This document shows positions 16,811 to 23,739 of a stretch of DNA of 64,000 nucleotides, piece after piece (the first letter of the stretch is position 1; every line of letters begins with the position of its first letter). The notes under the pieces are model-generated. The model saw only the letters and a list, made by a program, of their open reading frames with translations. It was not told the origin of the DNA and did no database searches. The DNA lies in contig NZ_ANNU01000010.1 in NCBI RefSeq assembly GCF_000346615.1, positions 124,001 to 188,000 of the forward strand. Reading direction: 5' to 3'. This DNA comes from Nafulsella turpanensis ZLM-10 (GTDB lineage Bacteria; Bacteroidota; Bacteroidia; Cytophagales; Cyclobacteriaceae). The position numbers and the translations under genes were made by a program.

Positions 16811-17440
16811 ATGAACATGCGAAAAGGTTCAAGAGAACAATTCCTGGAAATTGTCAATGCCCATACGGCCCTCCGAGATGCCGGTAAAAAGTACGATCCT
16901 GCCATGGTGAAGATGGCACTGGACATCAAGGAAGGCAGGCTGCAATTAGCGGATGCTGCTTACTATTCCATTAAGAGGTCCGGAGGAAAAGCGAATATCA
17001 ATATGTTCGAAACCCAGGATGCCAAAGAGATCGGTGTAACCAATGTTACCCAGACGAAGCTTCCTAAAGACAGACTTTTCCTTTGCAACCGCATCATCTT
17101 ACTGGCCGGTATGCTGGAAGGCGAAGTGCCCACCAATGATTCGGAATGGAAGAAAGCGATTAAAATGGCCAACTTTGATTCGATCAAAAAGATCGCCGGT
17201 CTGCAAAATGGTGTATTTACCCTGATGGCCAATAAGAAGCTGATTATTGACGAAAGACCCATGCAGGAGTTTATTACCGATAATAACTCTACCATCAATC
17301 TGGGCACCTACTACCTCGAAAATCCACGGTTTATCCGGGACGACGAGGAATTTGAATTTACCATTGAGCTTGGTGAGGATGCCCCGGATAAATCCATGAT
17401 CAAGGTAGTGTTGGGCGGTACTTCTACGATACCGGCGTAA
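16811..17440 (+). CDS. Candidate major capsid-type beta-barrel protein
   Basis: 209 residues. The N-terminal ~55 residues are helical; the rest is beta-rich: LPKDRLFLCNRIILLAG, NGVFTLMANKKLIIDER, LENPRFIRDDEEFEFTIELG and the closing strand MIKVVLGGT. The order of strands with a 'NPxxIxxxEEFxFxIEL...IKVVLGG' ending resembles single jelly-roll capsid proteins of tailless prokaryotic viruses. There is no signal peptide or membrane anchor, unusual in this operon and fitting a soluble capsid subunit. I rank it as the best major-capsid candidate, by fold-like pattern only; structure prediction would test this. Confidence 0.4.
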   Translation: MNMRKGSREQFLEIVNAHTALRDAGKKYDPAMVKMALDIKEGRLQLADAAYYSIKRSGGKANINMFETQDAKEIGVTNVTQTKLPKDRLFLCNRIILLAGMLEGEVPTNDSEWKKAIKMANFDSIKKIAGLQNGVFTLMANKKLIIDERPMQEFITDNNSTINLGTYYLENPRFIRDDEEFEFTIELGEDAPDKSMIKVVLGGTSTIPA

Positions 17441-17479
17441 CAGTTGAACTATTTCGGAACAACCATTAAGTAAGTACGG

Positions 17480-17872
17480 ATGCAAAAGGAAAGCAGAGAA
17501 ATCAGGAAGGTGTTTACATTTTCTGTAAACGAGGCTAATAAGTCTTACAGTCCCCTTAACTGGGAGCTGAATAAGAAAACCATCGCTGTGAGGGCTATCC
17601 AGCTTTCTTCCGATTATCCTGATAAACTGTATTACCGTGGTGCCCAACGAATAGAAATCGGCGGTGATGAGATTTTTCCGGAAGGATTTGACAGTAAGTT
17701 CCTGATGTCTTCTGTAAGTGTAGGCCCGCATGAAAGGTTCTTTCAGTTAGGAGATGTCCTTCCGGGAGATCTATCCGTGAAGCTCCGCTATGAGGATAAA
17801 GATCATCAGCGGGCACCTATTGAAAGTGGCTACCAGGTGAAGGTGATCCTTTTAATAGAAGAAAGGATTTAA
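17480..17872 (+). CDS. Small beta-rich protein (candidate capsid/penton, member 1)
   Basis: 130 residues, nearly all predicted beta strand: IRKVFTFSVNE, KTIAVRAIQLSSDYP, LYYRGAQRIEIGGDEIFPEG, KFLMSSVSVGP, GDLSVKLRYED and a final strand YQVKVILLIEE. That final strand closely matches the one in the 98-residue protein two genes on (YRIKVWLLIEEE). A jelly-roll or similar sandwich is likely, fitting a capsid, penton or spike subunit. No signal peptide. Confidence 0.5.
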   Translation: MQKESREIRKVFTFSVNEANKSYSPLNWELNKKTIAVRAIQLSSDYPDKLYYRGAQRIEIGGDEIFPEGFDSKFLMSSVSVGPHERFFQLGDVLPGDLSVKLRYEDKDHQRAPIESGYQVKVILLIEERI

Positions 17873-17873
17873 G

Positions 17874-18476
17874 ATGTTCCGGAAAATAGAAAAGCGGCAG
17901 ATAACAGCTCTGGGAGGTGACAAGCAGGAAGAATACCAGTCACTTTTACTTAAAAGAAAACTGCTTGCTGTGGAGATTGAGATTCATGCAAAAGGACAAT
18001 ACGAGACTTTTGCTCAAAAGCTTCCCTTCAATGCCACGAAAGTGGTGGGCATCGTTGTTTGCAGCACCGTCAGCGATATGAGCGAACCTACTGTCTTTGG
18101 CAGGTGCTACTTTGGAACAGGACCGGGCAAACAATCCTCTGAGAGCTTTATCAAGTCTTTAGATTCAGAGCTTATCCTTTCTGAACGAACTGTTATACGG
18201 ATTCAGCCCAATGAAAAAGAGCATCATAAGGACGATGAGGATGAGGACGATGATGATCATGACCACGATGACTGGACCTATTATGCTCAACCTAAGCGTC
18301 TGGGTAATCCGGTCATCAAAATGGGTGGAAAAGCTGTAGAATCCAGAAATCCGGCAACTACTTCGATACTTGATGATGCAACCGGTATCCGGGAAGATTA
18401 CTACATCTGGAAGAGCCAGGAAGATAACCATAGCGAGATTGAAATAGAAATCATTCAACAGGTACTTCAGCCATGA
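17874..18476 (+). CDS. Small beta-rich protein with acidic His/Asp loop (member 2)
   Basis: 200 residues, beta-rich (KLLAVEIEIHAKGQYETFA, KVVGIVVCSTVSD, ..FGRCYFGTG) with a C-terminal strand EIEIEIIQQV. A highly acidic, His-containing loop (EHHKDDEDEDDDDHDHDDW) lies at roughly residues 113-134 and could bind divalent metal such as Ca2+. It starts 2 bases after the preceding stop and overlaps the next gene by 4. Similar overall design to its neighbours suggests a duplicated capsid or spike family. Confidence 0.45.
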   Translation: MFRKIEKRQITALGGDKQEEYQSLLLKRKLLAVEIEIHAKGQYETFAQKLPFNATKVVGIVVCSTVSDMSEPTVFGRCYFGTGPGKQSSESFIKSLDSELILSERTVIRIQPNEKEHHKDDEDEDDDDHDHDDWTYYAQPKRLGNPVIKMGGKAVESRNPATTSILDDATGIREDYYIWKSQEDNHSEIEIEIIQQVLQP

Positions 18477-18769
18477 AAACAGGAGAAATCGCATTATTTG
18501 AGAAGAAGGGCCTCTTTTTTAAGGCTGATGTATACGACAGTCAGCATCAGGAGAACCAGGAAGAAACCAACCTTCTGTCAAAAATAGATTTCTCAGAAGG
18601 TTTTGACTTTCCTGTTAACCTGAACATGGAGGTAGTGGATGTGGAGGGAAACACCGGATACATCACAGGCGCTTATAAAGATGCCGGGAATGTAAGGGAG
18701 TTTCCTTACCGCATCAAAGTATGGCTGCTGATAGAGGAAGAGCCGGTGCCTTTAAAGGATAGACCATGA
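18473..18769 (+). CDS. Small beta-rich protein (member 3)
   Basis: 98 residues: MKTGEIALFEKKGLFFKADVYD, then FSEGFDFPVNLNMEVVDVEGNTGYITGAYKD, closing with YRIKVWLLIEEEPVP. The last strand parallels the 130-residue protein two genes upstream. It overlaps both neighbours by 4 bases (ATGA). Too short for a full double jelly-roll; a single small sandwich is likely. Probably a structural subunit or tower/spike protein. Confidence 0.45.
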   Translation: MKTGEIALFEKKGLFFKADVYDSQHQENQEETNLLSKIDFSEGFDFPVNLNMEVVDVEGNTGYITGAYKDAGNVREFPYRIKVWLLIEEEPVPLKDRP

Positions 18770-19077
18770 GCGAAGAATTTATTCTCCGGTATGCCGAACA
18801 GCGAGTGAAGGAAAGAGGCTATGACAAATTTCTGATGCGCTACCATGACCTGCTCATTCAGGGTGAAGTAACGAAAGAAATTAATGCCTTCAATGAAATC
18901 TATTTTCTTATCTCGGCAGATGAAGGAATTTCCATCCAATCAGACTATGGCGAATATGATTACGGCAACTCCAGTTTATCTGAAAATGTACATGAGCATG
19001 CCGACCAGATCCGGATTACCAATTACACTTCCTCAACAAGACGAGCACAATTCATCCAGGTGATTTTTCAACAGTAG
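18766..19077 (+). CDS. Small beta-rich protein (member 4)
   Basis: 103 residues: helical start (FILRYAEQRVKERGYDKFLMRYHDLLI), then strands (EINAFNEIYFLISADEGISI, DQIRITNYTSS, AQFIQVIFQQ). The closing strand again ends in a short aliphatic/Gln pattern, as in the 200-residue member. Last of four consecutive small beta-rich genes; overlaps the previous gene by 4 bases. Confidence 0.45.
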   Translation: MSEEFILRYAEQRVKERGYDKFLMRYHDLLIQGEVTKEINAFNEIYFLISADEGISIQSDYGEYDYGNSSLSENVHEHADQIRITNYTSSTRRAQFIQVIFQQ

Positions 19078-19082
19078 TAAAA

Positions 19083-19952
19083 ATGGAAGAACGACAGGAA
19101 CATAGAAAAAGAAATCCGGGGGCGGTTCGCCTGACAGATGAACAATATGAGGAAATGGAATTGCTGGGTCTGTCAAATGAAAGTGCATACGTCAATTACA
19201 AGCTCAATGGCAATGGCCATCTGAAAGTCTCCCGTAGTGATTCGCGTGAAAATGAAAATCAGCATCCGCAGCTTTTAGCCAGTCAGCTGGCCCTTCAAAA
19301 AGCGGCTTTTGAAAATCAGCAGCTCAGGGAAAAACTGGAAGAGCTGAGCCGGAGCAGCGAAGAAAGCCTGAATGGAGTGAGTATTCGGGTCAATAAAATG
19401 CTGGAGGAAGAGCTGCTGCGAAGGGACTTTGAGGCACTGAAAAAAGAAAGGGATCATCTTAACAGAGAAATCGAAAAGCTGGAAAAGAAGCTGGAAAAAG
19501 CCGAAGACCAGCTGGAGGAGAAATCACAGGAGATTGAGGAACTGGCAAAGAAATTCGGCCTGATAGAGCTAGGCAAAACGCTGCTGCCCGGCGCCATCAG
19601 CGGATTGGCAAGAAGGTATCCCCGGGAGCTGAAAAGCCTGGCAGCCTCTCTGGGAGAGCTTGCCGGAGATGAGGGAAAAATGCTGGAAACGTCGGGCTTA
19701 GATGAGGAGCAGCGGAATTTATTAAATATCGCTGAATACTTCAGAAGCCTGTTTGACGATAAACAGTTTGAGCAGCTGATTGAGATAGTCTCCCTGATGG
19801 GAACGGCGGTAAAAGAGGACCTGCAGCTTATGCAGAAAATAATGTATTACCTCAACCAATTGTCCAGGATAAGGAAAGCATCCAGAAATCATAAAGAGGT
19901 ACAGAGTGAACCTAAAGAACAGTTAAAAGACCAAGAAAATGCAGGAATTTAA
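19083..19952 (+). CDS. Long coiled-coil protein
   Basis: 289 residues. After a short N-terminus (LTDEQYEEMELLGLSNES), residues ~60-160 form a strong coiled coil (QLREKLEELSRSSEESL; EIEKLEKKLEKAEDQLEEKS). The C-terminal part is helical and contains KKFGLIELGKTLLPG. No signal peptide. Scaffold- or rod-like role is possible: tailless viruses often encode a coiled-coil assembly or tape-like protein. The next gene overlaps its end by 14 bases. Confidence 0.5.
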   Translation: MEERQEHRKRNPGAVRLTDEQYEEMELLGLSNESAYVNYKLNGNGHLKVSRSDSRENENQHPQLLASQLALQKAAFENQQLREKLEELSRSSEESLNGVSIRVNKMLEEELLRRDFEALKKERDHLNREIEKLEKKLEKAEDQLEEKSQEIEELAKKFGLIELGKTLLPGAISGLARRYPRELKSLAASLGELAGDEGKMLETSGLDEEQRNLLNIAEYFRSLFDDKQFEQLIEIVSLMGTAVKEDLQLMQKIMYYLNQLSRIRKASRNHKEVQSEPKEQLKDQENAGI

Positions 19953-20124
19953 TTTACCCATTCGGTTTAAAGCCAAGGATACTGAGGAAGCGAAGGCCGT
20001 ACAGAAAGCCCTTGAAAATATGATCATCAGCGTAAGCGGTGAGGGAGTCATCAAAATGAATAAGTTATTCAACTCCGACCCCCTGGTCAGGAATCTGGTC
20101 AAAATAAAGTTAGGCATCCGTTAA
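19939..20124 (+). CDS. Small hypothetical protein of the structural operon
   Basis: 61 residues (MQEFNLPIRFKAKDTEEAKAV.., ending LVKIKLGIR). The 14-base overlap with the preceding gene and the immediate start of the next gene (one base after its stop) support it as real. Probably a small alpha/beta domain; function unknown. Confidence 0.45.
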   Translation: MQEFNLPIRFKAKDTEEAKAVQKALENMIISVSGEGVIKMNKLFNSDPLVRNLVKIKLGIR

Positions 20125-20125
20125 C

Positions 20126-20539
20126 ATGATTCCGGCTATGATGGCATATAAAAGTTTACCCAAGGTAAATGTGAGCAGCCAGATAGTGGCAGCCATTCTG
20201 GCTACAGCCGCTGGTGCAGGCACCTTTATCGGAATCCGCTATATGGTGAAAAATCTGAAGCAGGGACTGCGGGAAAAGAATGCCTTGTATGAAGGGAACC
20301 CTGCCGCCTATGCCACGCAGCTGAAGATGGCCTTTGAGAATGATACCTGGTTTGGATGGGGAACGGATGAAGAAGTTGTATTCAGAACGTTAGAAGAAAT
20401 TCCCGGCAAAGCCATGTTTTCAAAAGTGCAGAATGCGTACCGCGATTTGTATGGAAATAACCTGGCTGCAGACCTCAAAGATGAATTATCGACAGAGGAT
20501 TATATTCAGGCAATGCAGATTTTAAACTCAAAATCGTAA
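20126..20539 (+). CDS. Membrane-anchored protein with an annexin-like repeat
   Basis: 137 residues. Residues 20-40 (IVAAILATAAGAGTFIGIRY) are a membrane segment. Residues ~62-134 look like one annexin repeat: GTDEEVVFRTLEEIP (G79-T-D-E), then KVQNAYRDLYGNNLAADLKDELS, which parallels the annexin 'GTDE..L..R....Q....AY...YG.dL..dLk.elsg' pattern. Annexin repeats bind membranes with Ca2+; small annexin-like repeats have been described in bacteria. In the operon it may attach a particle or machinery to a lipid bilayer. Confidence 0.55.
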   Translation: MIPAMMAYKSLPKVNVSSQIVAAILATAAGAGTFIGIRYMVKNLKQGLREKNALYEGNPAAYATQLKMAFENDTWFGWGTDEEVVFRTLEEIPGKAMFSKVQNAYRDLYGNNLAADLKDELSTEDYIQAMQILNSKS

Positions 20540-20546
20540 GAGGAAT

Positions 20547-21614
20547 ATGAAAAATCCCCACAATAGCAGACAAAAATGGAAGGGTACCGGAAATATTCCC
20601 TCAAAAGCAGTGAGCACTACTTCTAAAAAGCCTGCTCCAGACAGCAATACTAAGTCCTCCATTAGTAGAAAGATAAATACACAGCAATATATTCTTTACG
20701 GGTTAGGTACAGGCATTTTGTTGGGTGGTGGATACCTGGTTTATAATTTACTGCAGGACATCAATGCATCTAAAAGAAGTACGGTTCAACCGGTGGTGAA
20801 TCAGGAGGTAAAACAGATTATCCAGGTCAACAAAGAAAACTTCCCTCTGAAAAACGGCTCAAAAGGAAACCTGGTGGCCATGCTTCAAAAGGCATTAATA
20901 GCCTTGGGAGGACAAGCTGCAAGCCATATTAGAAGCACCAGCATGAAGCCCAACGGTGAAGTAGATGGTGTATTTGGCCGGGGTACTGAAAATGCATTGG
21001 AAGCTGCAGGATATGCCAAAATAGTCTTTGAAAGCGATTTCTCGAAAATTGTAGGAAAAAATGCAGCAGGCTCGGCTCAAACGAGTGTAAGTGTTGCAAG
21101 TTCTACGAACTATAAGGCGGTTGCTGACGAAATTCTTGCTGCCGCCAACCGAAGAAATTTATTTGCCGTACTGGCAGGTCTTCAAAAAATTCAGAATGTC
21201 AGCCAGTATTCTTCCGTGAGTGCTTATTTCATAAATAAAAGGATATTCGGAACAAGAGTTACTTCTTTAGTGAATGCTTTACTAAGCGTAGCCTTTGCCA
21301 ATAATGAACCGGCCAAGGTAAAGATAAGAGCAGAGTTCAGCAGGATGGGCCTGAAACAGAATGCCGGAGGCGTATGGTCCTTATCTGGCTTTGGAAGTTT
21401 ACAAGGCTATGAGGCAGATGCAAAGCTTTTAAAAATGGCTATTACCAGGAGGCCTACGCTCCTGAAGAATGGGAATGGCCAGGTGATCCACCCGCTACTG
21501 AATCCCGATACCCTGATTGGCTATGTAACCAACGAGCACAAGGGAGTGCTTCAGATCTTAACCAAAACCGGAGAAAGCGTTTATGCCCCTTCTCAAAATT
21601 TAAAACTGATTTAA
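20547..21614 (+). CDS. Membrane-anchored peptidoglycan-binding protein
   Basis: 355 residues. Polar Ser/Lys-rich N-terminus; membrane segment at residues ~48-68 (YILYGLGTGILLGGGYLVY). A PG_binding_1-like domain follows at ~98-160 (LKNGSKGNLVAMLQKAL, then EVDGVFGRGTENALEAAG). Residues ~185-260 form a helical region (ADEILAAANRRNLFAVLAGL...) that recalls the annexin-like repeat next door. The shared-type motif LSGFGSLQG is at 279-287. Probably binds the cell wall and could bring cell-entry or lysis proteins to peptidoglycan. Confidence 0.6.
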   Translation: MKNPHNSRQKWKGTGNIPSKAVSTTSKKPAPDSNTKSSISRKINTQQYILYGLGTGILLGGGYLVYNLLQDINASKRSTVQPVVNQEVKQIIQVNKENFPLKNGSKGNLVAMLQKALIALGGQAASHIRSTSMKPNGEVDGVFGRGTENALEAAGYAKIVFESDFSKIVGKNAAGSAQTSVSVASSTNYKAVADEILAAANRRNLFAVLAGLQKIQNVSQYSSVSAYFINKRIFGTRVTSLVNALLSVAFANNEPAKVKIRAEFSRMGLKQNAGGVWSLSGFGSLQGYEADAKLLKMAITRRPTLLKNGNGQVIHPLLNPDTLIGYVTNEHKGVLQILTKTGESVYAPSQNLKLI

Positions 21615-21615
21615 A

Positions 21616-22020
21616 ATGACACAATTCAAAAAATGGTGGGGGAACGCTATCCATAAAAGCAAACCCTTTTTCAGAAAAGCCCTGAGCTTTGCCAAGGTCT
21701 GGCGGGAATTCTCCTCCATTCTGTTGGGATTACTTCTATGGTTCAACAGCCCTATCCTCTTACGGATGCTGGATCCTACAGCAGGTATTTATGATGCAGG
21801 TGTATTCCAGATATACCTCTTCGCAGTAATCGGCTTATACATCCTTCATGGAGTGGTGAGAATCCTGATGAAGCTGATCTGGCCTACCACCGATCATTAC
21901 CTGGATAATCAATTTGCTCACGACTTCCAACTCATTGCACCATGGAAAAAATTAAAATTATCTGTCTCTATCTTTTTTGCTTTGCTATTTGCTTTAGTGC
22001 TGCTGGCCAGGGTGCTGTAA
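21616..22020 (+). CDS. Three-helix membrane protein, holin-like position
   Basis: 134 residues with about three membrane segments (SSILLGLLLWFNSPILL; IYLFAVIGLYILHGVV; SVSIFFALLFALVLLARVL at the C-terminus). The gene's last 79 bases overlap, out of frame, the start of the CHAP hydrolase gene, so the same DNA codes for this protein's third membrane helix and the hydrolase's signal peptide. Overlapping holin/endolysin arrangement is common in phages; 'holin' is inferred from position and topology only. Confidence 0.5.
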   Translation: MTQFKKWWGNAIHKSKPFFRKALSFAKVWREFSSILLGLLLWFNSPILLRMLDPTAGIYDAGVFQIYLFAVIGLYILHGVVRILMKLIWPTTDHYLDNQFAHDFQLIAPWKKLKLSVSIFFALLFALVLLARVL

Positions 22021-22484
22021 GCAAAAGGGAGCAGGTGAGGCAGATCTACAGTAGCCAGATAGGCATTGTGGAGCAAGGGGGAGCAAACCGGGGCAAAGAA
22101 GTAAATGAATATTTAACTTCTACAGGCTTAGGTCCCGGCTATCCCTGGTGTGCAGCCTTTGTAAGCTGGTGCTATCAGCAAGCGCAGGTGGATGCTCCTC
22201 ATAGTGCATGGGTACCTGCCTATTTTACAATAAGCAGGATAGTTTACCTAAGAGGCAAGTTCCAACGCAAAGAGCCTGAAGCAGGAGATGTATTCAGCAT
22301 CTGGTATTCCCACTTAGGCAGGCCTGCCCATATAGGCTTTGTAGATAGGTGGGGTGAGAATTGGATAATTACAGTGGAGGGGAATACCAATGAAGGAGGA
22401 TCCAGAGAGGGCATAGGTGTTTTTAAAAAGCGCAGGCTCAGAAGACAGGTATATGCAGTCAGTGATTTTATAGGAAGAAAATAA
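21942..22484 (+). CDS. Exported CHAP-domain peptidoglycan hydrolase
   Basis: 180 residues. N-terminal signal peptide (KIICLYLFCFAICFSAAG). CHAP/NlpC-P60-like core with C70 (YPWCAAFVSWC), H130 (GRPAHIGFVDRW) and E146/N148 (TVEGNTN), fitting the Cys-His-Glu/Asn active site. It would cut peptide stems or crosslinks in the periplasm, either for host lysis or for wall penetration on entry. Starts inside the preceding membrane-protein gene; its stop overlaps the next start. Confidence 0.75.
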   Translation: MEKIKIICLYLFCFAICFSAAGQGAVSKREQVRQIYSSQIGIVEQGGANRGKEVNEYLTSTGLGPGYPWCAAFVSWCYQQAQVDAPHSAWVPAYFTISRIVYLRGKFQRKEPEAGDVFSIWYSHLGRPAHIGFVDRWGENWIITVEGNTNEGGSREGIGVFKKRRLRRQVYAVSDFIGRK

Positions 22485-23167
22485 TGCTGAGCAAGACCCG
22501 GAAAATATTAAAATCAAAAGGCTTTAAGATCTACGAAAAGCCTTATCAGCTCAACATTGTCGCCTACCGTAGCAGGCACTTAAGAAGCAATGCCTTTGAT
22601 GATGAGATTCATGTCTTCTACACGAACGATGAAGGCAAGTGGATCTACCATATTTTCAAGGGTACCACGGACCCTGGGCAATTCTGGCTGGATAATCCAA
22701 TGAATCCCCAGGGCACGGCTTTCCTGAAGAAAGGCCAGTATGAAAATGCCTATGCCATCGGATACCACCAGGGACTTTATGAAGCCTTGGTGCAGGTAAA
22801 AGAGGTGACGGTAATCAGAAACTATGACAGAAGGGGCTTATTCAACCTGCTTGAAACCGGATTGGAAGATAAAGGGATGTTTGGCATTAATATTCACAGG
22901 GCCAGTCAGACCGGAACTACCAAAACGATTGATAAATACTCTGCAGGCTGTATCGTATTTGCCAATATCGAGGACTATCAGCAATTCATGCAGCTGGCTA
23001 AAATACACCGACAGAAGCATGGGAATAGCTTTACGCTCACTTTGGTAGATTTCCGGGATGAAAGAAAACAGACGCTCAAAAAGATAGCTGCCGGAACCCT
23101 GATGGCTTCTTCCATGCTGCTCTTTGCCAATGTTTACTACAAACAGAAAGCTTATGAAACTCTCTAA
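22484..23167 (+). CDS. YkuD-like (L,D-transpeptidase-fold) protein with C-terminal membrane anchor
   Basis: 227 residues. H138 (GINIHRAS) lies 15 residues before S153-A-G-C156, matching the H-x(13-17)-[ST]-x-G-C layout of YkuD L,D-transpeptidases, where the Cys is catalytic. C-terminal hydrophobic segment (~203-220: ASSMLLFANVYY) is a likely anchor. The N-terminal half is beta-rich with FKGTTDPGQFWLDNP. Together with the CHAP protein and the peptidoglycan-binding protein it forms a cell-wall-active trio. A host-like transpeptidase role versus a wall-opening role cannot be told apart from sequence. Confidence 0.6.
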   Translation: MLSKTRKILKSKGFKIYEKPYQLNIVAYRSRHLRSNAFDDEIHVFYTNDEGKWIYHIFKGTTDPGQFWLDNPMNPQGTAFLKKGQYENAYAIGYHQGLYEALVQVKEVTVIRNYDRRGLFNLLETGLEDKGMFGINIHRASQTGTTKTIDKYSAGCIVFANIEDYQQFMQLAKIHRQKHGNSFTLTLVDFRDERKQTLKKIAAGTLMASSMLLFANVYYKQKAYETL

Positions 23168-23405
23168 AAACTCGAAAAAAGCAGGCTTGGCCTTAATAGG
23201 CAGCTTAGCAGGCTTTCTGGCGGCAAAGCGATTAAAGACAGAAGAAACATACCCCTTTATCCTGATCGGAGGGTTCATCGGAAATTATATTGGAGAAGAA
23301 TATATTCCGGAGGAGTATCCTCCATTTTTAGGTAGCCGGCCCCAAACCATTCCTCTGGCTTATATAAATCGTTTTGGTCATTTAGTTTACCTTAAACACC
23401 ATTAA
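23154..23405 (+). CDS. Small membrane protein
   Basis: 83 residues, start at 23154 inside the end of the preceding gene (overlap 14 bases). Two hydrophobic segments (AGLALIGSLAGFLAAKRL; FILIGGFIGNYIGEEYIP), rich in Gly, as in many small membrane proteins of viruses with internal membranes. Ends in a basic/His tail. No family recognised. Confidence 0.5.
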   Translation: MKLSKNSKKAGLALIGSLAGFLAAKRLKTEETYPFILIGGFIGNYIGEEYIPEEYPPFLGSRPQTIPLAYINRFGHLVYLKHH

Positions 23406-23406
23406 T

Positions 23407-23682
23407 ATGTCAGCTCCAGTCTCCACTTCCTATTATGACCTGCTACATAATGGCAAACAAAAGCTCATGCCGGTCGATCTACATGACGATGAGGCAAGGG
23501 TAAAAGAAAAAGCGTACTATAAGCACGAGATGGCCGCTCTATACAATGTCTGCACCAAAACTTTCTCAGCCTGGATCCACCTCTATTTTGAAGAACTCCA
23601 ACGGTTCGGGTATAAGAAGCATACCAAGCTCCTTCGACCGGAGGTGGTGAGGTTTTTGTTTGAGAAGCTGGGGGAGCCTTAA
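23407..23682 (+). CDS. Helix-turn-helix protein closing the structural operon
   Basis: 91 residues. Residues ~40-60 (EMAALYNVCTKTFSAWIHLY) form a helix-turn-helix, followed by a basic linker and LLRPEVVRFLFEKLGEP. The same three-part design is in the 62-residue protein at 12723-12911 that precedes the operon on the other strand. Last gene of the operon: after it the strand switches to the IetAS cargo. Possible regulator. Confidence 0.55.
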   Translation: MSAPVSTSYYDLLHNGKQKLMPVDLHDDEARVKEKAYYKHEMAALYNVCTKTFSAWIHLYFEELQRFGYKKHTKLLRPEVVRFLFEKLGEP

Positions 23683-23739
23683 GGGAGCGATAGAGCTAAT
23701 CCAATCCAAAATTTTGAACTTTAACAAGCTTTACCAGTT

